Virus record (IMG/VR): IMGVR_UViG_3300044641_004353
Span: 1-22,190 of that record
Reading direction: 5' to 3' (one strand)
Source: a virus
Length of the DNA: 22,190 nt
Part shown: positions 6,322-14,910 of the stretch, in pieces
Position numbering within the stretch: the stretch's first letter is position 1
How the letters are laid out: every line of letters begins with the position of its first letter
Made by a program: the position numbers and the translations under genes
The notes under the pieces: generated by a model
Told to the model about the DNA's origin: nothing
Databases searched by the model: none
What the model saw: only the letters and a program-made list of their open reading frames with translations

Positions 6322-6900
6322 TCACGGGTACAGCTGAGAGCCATTTGATGCATAAACATAAAGAGGCGCTACAGTAAGAGCACCGTCTGGGTACTTATAC
6401 CCACTGTTAGCTAACACAACACCGTTTACATGAAAAGCCGTATTTGGTTGTAGCGTATTTACACCGACACGATTTGAATTTCTTTGTAGAAAAAGAAGAC
6501 CTGTGTCAATATTCAATACAGCAGCACCCATAGTTACGGTATTACCATTTAGTGTCAATCTATCAGCAGCAGCATCACCTAAAGTCGTATTACCTGATGA
6601 TGCTAGTGATGAAGTGACAGTTAGCTTATTGGTTGTAGTATTACCACCAACAGTCATATTGCTGCTTATTGTGACCCTACCGTTGGCTGTAAGCGCACCG
6701 TTGATTATAGTGGTATCATTATTTGCATCACCAAGCTTAGTTGCACCTAGCGATACAAATCTAACATTTGCTGTTAGTGTATTAGCATACAACTTTGATT
6801 CATCAATCGCAAACTGACTCAAACGATTAAACGACTGGTTGGATCTAATCCTCCAGGTATCAAACGTATTGGTCAGGGCGACATTTGCAATTTTAGCCAT
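6322..6900 (-). CDS. Short fibre-like structural protein
   Basis: This 192-aa protein opens with ALTNTFDTWRIRSNQSFNRL (8-27), a start I know from fibre and fibre-adaptor proteins of T4-like marine phages. It then runs through beta-rich repeats with many Asn, Thr and Ser (about 60-135, such as GNTTTNKLTVTSS and GNTTLGDAAADRLTLNGN). It ends with RVGVNTLQPNTAFHVNGVV and a short C-terminus. That later element is common in phage fibres before a distal receptor-binding head, but here only about 30 residues follow, so the distal head is missing or supplied by another protein. The ATG at 6900 directly follows the stop of the 72-aa gene. A likely role is a baseplate-attached fibre or a connector for the next protein. 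Confidence 0.65.
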   Translation of the reverse strand: MAKIANVALTNTFDTWRIRSNQSFNRLSQFAIDESKLYANTLTANVRFVSLGATKLGDANNDTTIINGALTANGRVTISSNMTVGGNTTTNKLTVTSSLASSGNTTLGDAAADRLTLNGNTVTMGAAVLNIDTGLLFLQRNSNRVGVNTLQPNTAFHVNGVVLANSGYKYPDGALTVAPLYVYASNGSQLYP

Positions 6901-7119
6901 TTATGACTGTCCCTTGGACCCGAGTATCTGTCTTAGCAGGTCCTTAATCTCAGCGACATCCTGCTTCAAATTATTTATCTCGTCTAATTTATCCTGTTCG
7001 CGCTTTCTTCTGGCACGATATGCTTCAAGCCCGGAATTGTCAGTAGAGATAATGGCCTGGCATGCTTTATCCTTTACATACCCAGGCTCATTTTCTATCT
7101 TTACTAATTCAGGTTTCAT
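6901..7119 (-). CDS. Small coiled-coil protein
   Basis: This 72-aa protein has an N-terminal segment LVKIENEPGYVKDKACQAII (5-24), a polybasic stretch RARRKREQDKL (about 35-45) and a C-terminal heptad-like helix INNLKQDVAEIKDLLRQIL (48-66). Its start overlaps the stop of the giant structural gene in an ATGA, so translation is probably coupled. Its stop touches the ATG of the fibre gene. Small proteins like this sit at the same place in other T4-like marine phages, where the N-terminal part is well kept. A role in fibre assembly or as a trimerising adaptor fits the context, but nothing in the sequence proves it. Confidence 0.65.
   Translation of the reverse strand: MKPELVKIENEPGYVKDKACQAIISTDNSGLEAYRARRKREQDKLDEINNLKQDVAEIKDLLRQILGSKGQS
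6972..6979 (-). promoter_or_regulatory. Possible intragenic late promoter before the short fibre gene
   Basis: The minus strand reads GATAAATA, an exact late octamer, inside the 72-aa gene and 71 nt upstream of the next ATG (6900). The spacing is longer than the 21-22 nt seen elsewhere, so it may be a chance product of the coding sequence. Confidence 0.35.
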
Positions 7120-10100
7120 CGTTGTAGCGCAATCACTCTAATATCATCAAGACGTGGTGGGTTTGTTGTGGTAGAGTTTGTAAGCACTACCTTAATCGAT
7201 AGGTACTTATAACCAACAAACCGCGATCTTGCAGAATTTCGATATTCAATGATATTTGCATTAGTTGTGTTTGCACCAGACAATACCGCATTGCTATAAT
7301 TTGGTACAACAAAAACATATTCTTTAAAGTCATCAACAATATCTGTACTAGAGAATACAGTTGATGATGTAAACCCTGTTTCTGTCGTATATGACATTGG
7401 GATCCAACGCGCATTATCAAACGTATCGCTATCTTCACGATGCAGAATCTTATAGTATACGTTTATGTTAGACCCAGGTGGGCGATATGCGCTAACATAT
7501 ACGCGGATATCTTCTGCATCCTGACCATCTGCAAGAGTCATCTTACGGGTAATATATTTTGCTAGAGCATTACCACCACTTGCTGTATTGGCTTCACCTG
7601 TGGTATCATTATTAATGAGATTTTGAACCGTAATGGCTGAAATTCTCTTGACATCAAGAACGGGTGACGCATATCTGCTAGTGCTAGTGAATAGTGCTCT
7701 AACTTCAGCGGAACGACCCGCAGCCATAGATGCACCACTAATTGATGTATTTGATTCCATGCTGCGGCTTAGAATATATCTTGGTGCGGTAAATTCGGTA
7801 TCAGCATTTACATTCAAGTCAAAATAGTTTGAATCCCTTGATGTATTGCTTGTAGCAAATTTACCTGAGAATCGAATATTCGTATTCGTTGGAGTTAAGA
7901 AGTCAGAAGAAATATTGATTATATCGGCCTGCAAACGATCAAGTCTAACTATGCGAGCAATATAACCATTAGTTTGACCTCTAATCCAGTTATTTGCAAA
8001 GAATACCCGACCTGCGCCCGATGCAGGGCCGCTATTTGTAAATGACACATTAGCTAGATGCAGATAGGTATTTGCAAAGGATACTGAATCATAGTAAATT
8101 GCTTTACCAGTTGGTGTTGTCGCAGATGTAATACCACCAGTTGAATTACCAACTATTATACCAGTTGTTGAATTTGTATTGCGAATGCGAATCCGCTCTC
8201 CGCCCACAAATTTAGTATTCAGAGATACATTTCTTACTCTAAGCTGTGTAGAGCTAAAGCGAGAGATTGTTCCTGTTGCACCAGATGTCATACCTTGAAC
8301 GAAGGTGACACCAGTATTTACTGCCTTAGTATTAGCAAATGTACCAACAAGAATCGTCTCGCCGTGAATATCTTCACCCGTGCGAATAAATGCGGCTGAT
8401 ACATTTGCAATCTGATAATAATCTCTTAGCTCATTCTTAAATATTACTGTGCCTGTTGTTGAGGTATTAAAGTTTGCCACATAAAGGGTAAACTTTAGAT
8501 CCTCTTCCTGAATTGGGCTATACACAATATCATTTGATGATGCTGATAGAATACCAGCGGCCGGCTGCGATGAAATTCTGTTACCAGTAATTCTATCAAC
8601 CTCACCAAGACGAGCAATGTGCATATTATAATTTGGATTGCTACCAACCGGCTTTATCACGATAGCGTAATCGCGTGCATTTTGCAGATATACAGGCGAT
8701 GGGAAATATACAGGTGTTGGTGCAGAACCATTATCACTTGTATTAATTTCGCCAGGCTGTAGAATTACGCGACTAAACGGAATCATGCGACCAGTAATGG
8801 TATTTGTTATAGGATCGATTGCACGAATATGGATTTCACAACCAATTTGTGTATCTTTGGTAGCAAAGAATAGATCAACCTTTGTTACAAATGCACCAGA
8901 CCCTGATATCTTACCAATAGCATTAGTATCCATGGTAAATGATTGAGCAATTGGGTCAATAATTGTCTGATTGACAGCAATTGTATTTCTAGTATCTAAA
9001 ACAGATTCGGAAACAGTCTCACCTGTTCTGGTGCTTATGATTGTATTTTGTACATCTTGCGTAAGACCTTCAGCCGTATATACAGATTCGGCCGATGTTA
9101 AAAATGTACCTTGTGTGGTATCATTTGTGGGTGAGTCCGTTAGTCTAAAAATGCGGCTACCAGTTCTAAATCTCATATTTTCATTAGATGGAAGACGGAA
9201 TATACCATACACATTACCATTTGCTACGGAAACAAGCCGTCCGCCCTCATTTGCAGTATTTGCAAATGAAGCATTGGTTGGGGTTACATATTGAGAAACA
9301 GGTGTGCCGTCAAAAAATGGATAAATTCTAGATGTAGGTTTAATACCTCTGCCTATAAATCTAATCGAACGTGATCTCATAAAAGGCTGGATATTTGAAC
9401 TTACAACTCTATTACCTGTGCTAGTTGTAGTGGTTACAGGGACTAGTGATGTGCGTGTCCCGCTTCTAACCTGACTTGATGTTGTTGTTGTCGTTACTCT
9501 AAATGCTTGAGCAACACCAAGGAATTGTCTATCAACAGTAGTTGATTGAGCAACAGTTTGCCAATCACCCCATGTTGTACCCCATGCTCCACTTTGCTCC
9601 CAATTATCATCAAAATTATCAATATTAACAAGAACATCGGGAAGCTGAACAGTATCCACCCAGTAGTCCGAAGGTGGATCTAGAGTAACGCTACCATTCC
9701 ATTTCCAGAATAGACCTGCGGCATTTCTTGTTGTAGAATTATAGGGCTGGCTCACAAAAACTTCGTGACTATATGGCAGGGTTATAATTTCACCAGCAGA
9801 TGGCAGATACACACCTGAAATTGTCGATGAAACAGGGCCGCTAGAAATTGTTGATGTTGTAACAAAATTACCTGTTGCATTTTCAACATACAACTTATTG
9901 CCGACTTTAAATCTTAGTGTTGCTGTTGTTCCACCAGAACTTACTGTAGAACCATTTGCAAAAGCTGATGCTGAGTTGGCAATAAACACTATCTGATCAC
10001 GTGCAACACCTGCTGACGTAACATTGGTACGCACAATATTAGATGAATTTGCTGCATTATAAAAGAGTTCAATATTATCAAGTTTAAACGGAGGTCTTGC

Positions 10101-13100
10101 CTCACCATAATTGGAATCAATTGAAATCTTATAATCCGAATTCTTTACATCACCAACATTATGGCCATAGAAAGGATCTACAAGGATACCGTTTTTAAAT
10201 CTATTATTACCAGAAGAATCTTGAATAAGAAGATTTTTAGTATCCATTTCAAGTAGATTTAAAGTAGTATAATATTCAAGATTCTCAATTCTATCGCGTA
10301 AAACCCCAATATCTCTCATTGTAAAGCGAGGATTTTTTACAGGAAATACTCTAGAAGCTAAATCGCCTCTATTAACTCTGCGTGCTTGCTCATCCGCAAG
10401 AGACGGATATGGTGAAAGATTTATAGTCGCAATTGACATAGTATCTTTCGACTCATCCGGTGTAATCGGATTAAGTGATGGTACGCCCTTTACAGCAGTA
10501 AAATTACCATCACGATCAAGAACAATTCTATCATTTCGGAGTAGATAATAATCAAGATCGGCAGTAAAGTTTTCACCTGGAGCCATAAATCTCAGACCAC
10601 CTGACGGCTGATCAAAGGTGGTTGAAAGTCTTGGATTAATTGATATATTGGTAAGTGATGTAACACCATTTGCGGTATCCGTCATACGAGGACGAATATC
10701 AATACAATCTCTCAGGTCAAATCTATTACCAGTCCGTGATGAGGTATAGACAGGAATTTCATATGTAAATATTTTTGTGGTATCGGTTGCAGCATTTGTA
10801 TCATCGACTGGGTAAGAATCGACAGAAAAATATCCAACACCAGTTGAATAGCTATGAGTAAAGTGATCAAGAGTAACTAGAAGTCGATCACCTGTTGACA
10901 GAGAAATGCCGCTACCAGACTTACGCACAAGACGAGCATGACTATAAAAGTCATCAAGCATCCCAGTATCAAGGGTAAAGTTATTTGTTACATCTGTACC
11001 TTCGGTAAGAGACGCAAAGTTTGACCCAGACTTTCTACGAACAGACACTAGTTTGAAACCGTCAGATAGACCAAGTGGCCATGGCCCGGTGGTGTTTGCA
11101 ACATAAGATGTGCCACCACCCGCACCAATTCTAACTTGTACGCGACGATTTCTATTAACTGTCTTTGCGGCCTCTTGCCCATCAACCTTATTCAGCTCCG
11201 TAATTACGGTAGCATTTAGTGATGATCCAAGAGTTTCTTGAAGATTAAAATCTGTCTGTGTCGATGATGACACGGTAATTGTTCTTGCAGATCCAGTTGA
11301 ACCAGAGCCACCAAAATCTAATACCTGACCTTGACGAATAAGCTTGTGAACTCGCATTCCGGTGCGAGTAGCGCCGGCCGTAGTCAGAGTGTTTAGAGAT
11401 GCCGAAGAAACAGATGTAACAATAAAGTCACCAGTGTTTGCCACGCGAATTAGTTCGCCTGCACTAAATCTAGTAGTTAGATCGATTGCGCTATTAGAAC
11501 GGGTTATTGTATTTGATCCGTTTGTTGTGCTAAGTCTTAGCGTGCTAATTGCTCCGGTATTAGACGAGCCGCGTGCTGTAATATAATAATTTGAGCGACC
11601 TATAGCGGTTGATAGCGCACCACTACCTGAGAATGTCTCGCTAGCTGTACCAGTTGATACAGATGCAGTACCACCGGTACCAAATGTAATATCAAAGGAT
11701 TTTTCAAATCTAAAATTATTATCAACGTTACCTGTTGTATCTCTTAGTCGTCTAATTGCATTAGCAGGAAGACGGAAGATGGCAATATCAAATGATGGGT
11801 CTGTTGTATTTGCATTTCTACCGTTTGACCCGAGAATATCGGCTTTACCGTTAGCCTGACCAGCGCCAGCACTAAACATGATTGACTGAGCATTGGCAAA
11901 ACCAAACCCGGCATTCATATTAATATCTGTCAGATATACCCTATATTGTGCTGAAGGGAGACCCGGCGTTCCTGCATGATATTCAATTGCACGAACTCTT
12001 GCGGTACCAATCTCAGAACCAGAGAATGAAGTGAGAGAATAATTTCTGGTTGAAATTGCATTGGCCTGCTGCGATCTAAGGCTGACTCTACCCTGAGCAT
12101 TTACATCCCAAGAACCAACAACATTGTCCGCTATGACATAATTACCATAATCAATTAAAGCACTAGCTTGCTCAACTGAATTATAATCGGTTGCTTTGTC
12201 AATTGGTATGCGCTTACTTTGTAAAAGTTCAATATCAAACCCCTGAACATATGATTTTCCTGGGTTTACTTCAACAACCAACTTAGATGCGCTTCCACCC
12301 TCTCCCGCAGTAAAGACACCCTGGTTATTACCAGTCAATAGATGCTCACGAAGTCTAGGTGAAAGACCACTTACAATATAATTACCAGATTCATCATAAG
12401 TTCTTTGAGCAATATAATCCTTAAGAAGATTGTATTGCGGAGAATCTGAGCGTGATTGAATCTCACCACCCTTAAGCTGAATTAGCTCAATAAAATTATT
12501 GCTAGCTGTTGCATTAGTATCAATGCGAGTAAATTGCGCCGTTAGCTTAAGGCGCGCCGCCCCTGGTGCGGCAAAGTTATAAGCACCTGATGCAGGATCA
12601 AGTAGAGTTGAATCATCGGCTTCTTTAACAATAGTCTCGATTACATTGTAACCAATACGTGCCGACCCATTTGAGCTATATTTTGATATAACAAGAAGAT
12701 CGGGATCGGTTCGAATGAAATGATCCTTAGCATAAATTACGCCTTCATTAATTTTCATTAGGGCCGAATAGCCTGTGGCACCAGATGAAATTAGATTGGC
12801 TGTTAGGCCACCACCACCGGTTGCGGTAATAACTTCGCCGTTAGCAAATGAACGGCGATTGCTATTACCACCAGTAAATTTGACAAATAAAGTTTTAAAA
12901 TTTGGTGTATTTGCTTCTGATCCATCATTTACTTTAATGACGCTAGCTGACACACCAGATGTTGCACCAGTTACGGTTCTATTCAAAAATGCATAGACAT
13001 TTACTGAAGTAGTACCATTTGAAGCTGCATCGCGCAACTTCATATAAACTACATCTTTGTCTAGAAGGGTTTGGCAGCCTCTTACGATACTACCTTCTTT

Positions 13101-13292
13101 AAAAATATGCTCGGCAAAACGATCAATCTGATTTTGTAGAATTGACTGAATCTGTGTAAGCTCGCGCGCTTGAACGGCAAGCCCAGGGCGAAACAGAATG
13201 CGATGAAAATTCTTTGACTCATTAAAATCATCATAATACGGGTCAACATTTAGATCCGTAGAAATCGTGACGGTGTTAGCAATAGACGCCAT
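7116..13292 (-). CDS. Giant baseplate/tail structural protein, DUF4815-like
   Basis: This 2058-aa protein starts with a conserved helix-rich segment, FRPGLAVQARELTQIQSI (about 34-51) and EHIFKEGSIVRG (61-72), which I associate with DUF4815-type phage structural proteins. A beta-module with SGVSASV and FANGEVI follows at about 104-170. The central part has many Thr/Ser/Asn-rich beta stretches. Near the middle are RSRSIRFIGRGIKPTSRIYP and FFDGTPVSQYVTP. Later come VDLFFATKDTQIGCEIHIR and the FPSPVYL element. Such giant proteins are virion components of T4-like marine phages. It lies after gp8 where T4 has gp9-gp12, suggesting the baseplate periphery and fibre attachment. No tape-measure-like long coiled coil is seen. 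ATG at 13292 lies 15 nt after gp8; its Shine-Dalgarno AAGGGA is distant. Confidence 0.75.
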   Translation of the reverse strand: MASIANTVTISTDLNVDPYYDDFNESKNFHRILFRPGLAVQARELTQIQSILQNQIDRFAEHIFKEGSIVRGCQTLLDKDVVYMKLRDAASNGTTSVNVYAFLNRTVTGATSGVSASVIKVNDGSEANTPNFKTLFVKFTGGNSNRRSFANGEVITATGGGGLTANLISSGATGYSALMKINEGVIYAKDHFIRTDPDLLVISKYSSNGSARIGYNVIETIVKEADDSTLLDPASGAYNFAAPGAARLKLTAQFTRIDTNATASNNFIELIQLKGGEIQSRSDSPQYNLLKDYIAQRTYDESGNYIVSGLSPRLREHLLTGNNQGVFTAGEGGSASKLVVEVNPGKSYVQGFDIELLQSKRIPIDKATDYNSVEQASALIDYGNYVIADNVVGSWDVNAQGRVSLRSQQANAISTRNYSLTSFSGSEIGTARVRAIEYHAGTPGLPSAQYRVYLTDINMNAGFGFANAQSIMFSAGAGQANGKADILGSNGRNANTTDPSFDIAIFRLPANAIRRLRDTTGNVDNNFRFEKSFDITFGTGGTASVSTGTASETFSGSGALSTAIGRSNYYITARGSSNTGAISTLRLSTTNGSNTITRSNSAIDLTTRFSAGELIRVANTGDFIVTSVSSASLNTLTTAGATRTGMRVHKLIRQGQVLDFGGSGSTGSARTITVSSSTQTDFNLQETLGSSLNATVITELNKVDGQEAAKTVNRNRRVQVRIGAGGGTSYVANTTGPWPLGLSDGFKLVSVRRKSGSNFASLTEGTDVTNNFTLDTGMLDDFYSHARLVRKSGSGISLSTGDRLLVTLDHFTHSYSTGVGYFSVDSYPVDDTNAATDTTKIFTYEIPVYTSSRTGNRFDLRDCIDIRPRMTDTANGVTSLTNISINPRLSTTFDQPSGGLRFMAPGENFTADLDYYLLRNDRIVLDRDGNFTAVKGVPSLNPITPDESKDTMSIATINLSPYPSLADEQARRVNRGDLASRVFPVKNPRFTMRDIGVLRDRIENLEYYTTLNLLEMDTKNLLIQDSSGNNRFKNGILVDPFYGHNVGDVKNSDYKISIDSNYGEARPPFKLDNIELFYNAANSSNIVRTNVTSAGVARDQIVFIANSASAFANGSTVSSGGTTATLRFKVGNKLYVENATGNFVTTSTISSGPVSSTISGVYLPSAGEIITLPYSHEVFVSQPYNSTTRNAAGLFWKWNGSVTLDPPSDYWVDTVQLPDVLVNIDNFDDNWEQSGAWGTTWGDWQTVAQSTTVDRQFLGVAQAFRVTTTTTSSQVRSGTRTSLVPVTTTTSTGNRVVSSNIQPFMRSRSIRFIGRGIKPTSRIYPFFDGTPVSQYVTPTNASFANTANEGGRLVSVANGNVYGIFRLPSNENMRFRTGSRIFRLTDSPTNDTTQGTFLTSAESVYTAEGLTQDVQNTIISTRTGETVSESVLDTRNTIAVNQTIIDPIAQSFTMDTNAIGKISGSGAFVTKVDLFFATKDTQIGCEIHIRAIDPITNTITGRMIPFSRVILQPGEINTSDNGSAPTPVYFPSPVYLQNARDYAIVIKPVGSNPNYNMHIARLGEVDRITGNRISSQPAAGILSASSNDIVYSPIQEEDLKFTLYVANFNTSTTGTVIFKNELRDYYQIANVSAAFIRTGEDIHGETILVGTFANTKAVNTGVTFVQGMTSGATGTISRFSSTQLRVRNVSLNTKFVGGERIRIRNTNSTTGIIVGNSTGGITSATTPTGKAIYYDSVSFANTYLHLANVSFTNSGPASGAGRVFFANNWIRGQTNGYIARIVRLDRLQADIINISSDFLTPTNTNIRFSGKFATSNTSRDSNYFDLNVNADTEFTAPRYILSRSMESNTSISGASMAAGRSAEVRALFTSTSRYASPVLDVKRISAITVQNLINNDTTGEANTASGGNALAKYITRKMTLADGQDAEDIRVYVSAYRPPGSNINVYYKILHREDSDTFDNARWIPMSYTTETGFTSSTVFSSTDIVDDFKEYVFVVPNYSNAVLSGANTTNANIIEYRNSARSRFVGYKYLSIKVVLTNSTTTNPPRLDDIRVIALQR

Positions 13293-13307
13293 CTGTTTTC
13301 TTATCCC

Positions 13308-14876
13308 TTAAAACGTCACGACAAAACGAAATTCTTCAAGTTGATCTGGTTTTCTGACAATTGGCTGATTGCTTTCTATGTATAAGACATCCCCAGTATT
13401 TTCTCTAACTGCCGGCTTTATCGCATTGATAATAGTAGCGGTTACCCCGGATGACGAAGATGTCAATGATTCTGTTTGTGCAAACCCACCACCAATACCA
13501 TTGGTTGTCAAACGAACAACACGAAGAACACCCTTTGTGCGTGCTGAATTAGTATTCGCAAAATATACAACTCTGGCTTTAGCGCCACTAGTACCACCAG
13601 TTACAATTTCATCGGCGGTGTAGTCGCCTGACACATTTTGTAGCACTATACGATGACATTGATCAATTACCGATGCATTGGCTACAGGGCCACTTCTAAG
13701 CTTAGGGTCTCTAATTATACCAATGGTTCTAAAATCATTATTGGTTGGGAATGTATTTGACTCGCCGCCAGTTACAGATACAGACAGCATTAAATCTTTA
13801 GCATATAATTCATTACGCGCATTACTACCATGACCACCTCTCGGTGATATGATAGCTTGTGCGATAGCACCTGACCCATATGATGAATTTGCTATGATGG
13901 CCACATTTGCTTCGCCATAACTACGACCGTTAGTTATCATGGTGATTTTGCGAACTTGCCCACCCAATGTGTTAGAAACATGTGCGGTCGCGCGTATGGA
14001 TGCTGTTGCACCACTATCACCTCTAATTATAACTGAGGGTGCAACAGAATATATTGATGATGTATTTGGTGTAATAGTAAATGCACTGTTGACGGTAACT
14101 ACTCTACCAGTACCAACGTATTTTACTATGCGACGAAGCTGACCAACACCAAGACCGGCTGAAATATACAATGTTGACCCAGTATATGCACCATCAATCT
14201 GCAATGCATTAGTTGCCAATCTTACTGTTGTAGAATTTGTTACAGACAAGAATGTATTTGAAGTGCTTATATAACCACTACCGTTAGCAGTAACTAAAAC
14301 ATGATCTATTGTCCCATTAGCTGCGGCCTGCTGCACAGACCACTGTGCGCTTCCGTTGTTAGCTGTTAGCTGTCTAACTGGAATATAAGTGCTATTTAAA
14401 AATTTCTGCGCGTCGGCCGTAGTAATAGCAAATAAGAATTTCCAACGATATCCATCGGCTGTGCTAACAACTGACGTGCTAATACCAGAGGGTTCTTCTG
14501 TTGATACTGCACCTCTATTATTGTCTATGCACTTATAGACATTATTTTCTGACGTAAGCACGTAAAATTGTCTATCATATAAATTTGCAGTTCTATCGTT
14601 ATATTCAGTATATACAGTATTGTTTGTCCAATTATATCGAGGTGCAATTGAAATAATATCGGCTGAATTGATTCGTTTTAGCGCAACCATATCTCGATAT
14701 ATGTTAAATTCTGTAGTAAATTGATTATTTGTTACTGCGGGTGGTGATGAGTCATTAGCAAAAGGTGTTACCCCACCCATAAACATGTAAAGCCGAGTCG
14801 GCGAAGGTTCATCAAATGATTCCTTCAGCTGATCGGCCGTGTTTAAACGAAAGAATGGGGTGATTCTATTTGTCAT
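13308..14876 (-). CDS. 8: Baseplate wedge protein gp8-like
   Basis: This 522-aa protein has the gp8 signature: YDRQFYVLTSENNVYKCIDN (100-119), then the Gly/Thr-rich loop and STADGYRWKFLFAI (138-151). In T4, gp8 joins gp7, gp10 and gp53 in the baseplate wedge. T4 gp8 is about 334 aa. The extra length here lies in the C-terminal half, which is beta-rich and contains GGTSGAKARVVYF and SSSSGVTATI modules (about 425-482). Similar modules occur in both flanking structural proteins. The ATG at 14876 has AGGAAAAGG about 5 nt upstream, and an exact late-promoter octamer lies 22 nt away. The gene follows the gp7-position gene as in T4. Confidence 0.85.
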   Translation of the reverse strand: MTNRITPFFRLNTADQLKESFDEPSPTRLYMFMGGVTPFANDSSPPAVTNNQFTTEFNIYRDMVALKRINSADIISIAPRYNWTNNTVYTEYNDRTANLYDRQFYVLTSENNVYKCIDNNRGAVSTEEPSGISTSVVSTADGYRWKFLFAITTADAQKFLNSTYIPVRQLTANNGSAQWSVQQAAANGTIDHVLVTANGSGYISTSNTFLSVTNSTTVRLATNALQIDGAYTGSTLYISAGLGVGQLRRIVKYVGTGRVVTVNSAFTITPNTSSIYSVAPSVIIRGDSGATASIRATAHVSNTLGGQVRKITMITNGRSYGEANVAIIANSSYGSGAIAQAIISPRGGHGSNARNELYAKDLMLSVSVTGGESNTFPTNNDFRTIGIIRDPKLRSGPVANASVIDQCHRIVLQNVSGDYTADEIVTGGTSGAKARVVYFANTNSARTKGVLRVVRLTTNGIGGGFAQTESLTSSSSGVTATIINAIKPAVRENTGDVLYIESNQPIVRKPDQLEEFRFVVTF

Positions 14877-14898
14877 CTGAACCTTTTCCTAGTCGCAT

Positions 14899-14906
14899 TA
14901 TTTATC
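14899..14906 (-). promoter_or_regulatory. T4-type late promoter for gp8
   Basis: The minus strand reads GATAAATA in the 34-nt gap between the 825-aa gene and gp8, 22 nt before the gp8 ATG. It matches NATAAATA exactly and repeats the spacing seen at the neck gene. Confidence 0.75.
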
Positions 14907-14910
14907 AAGT

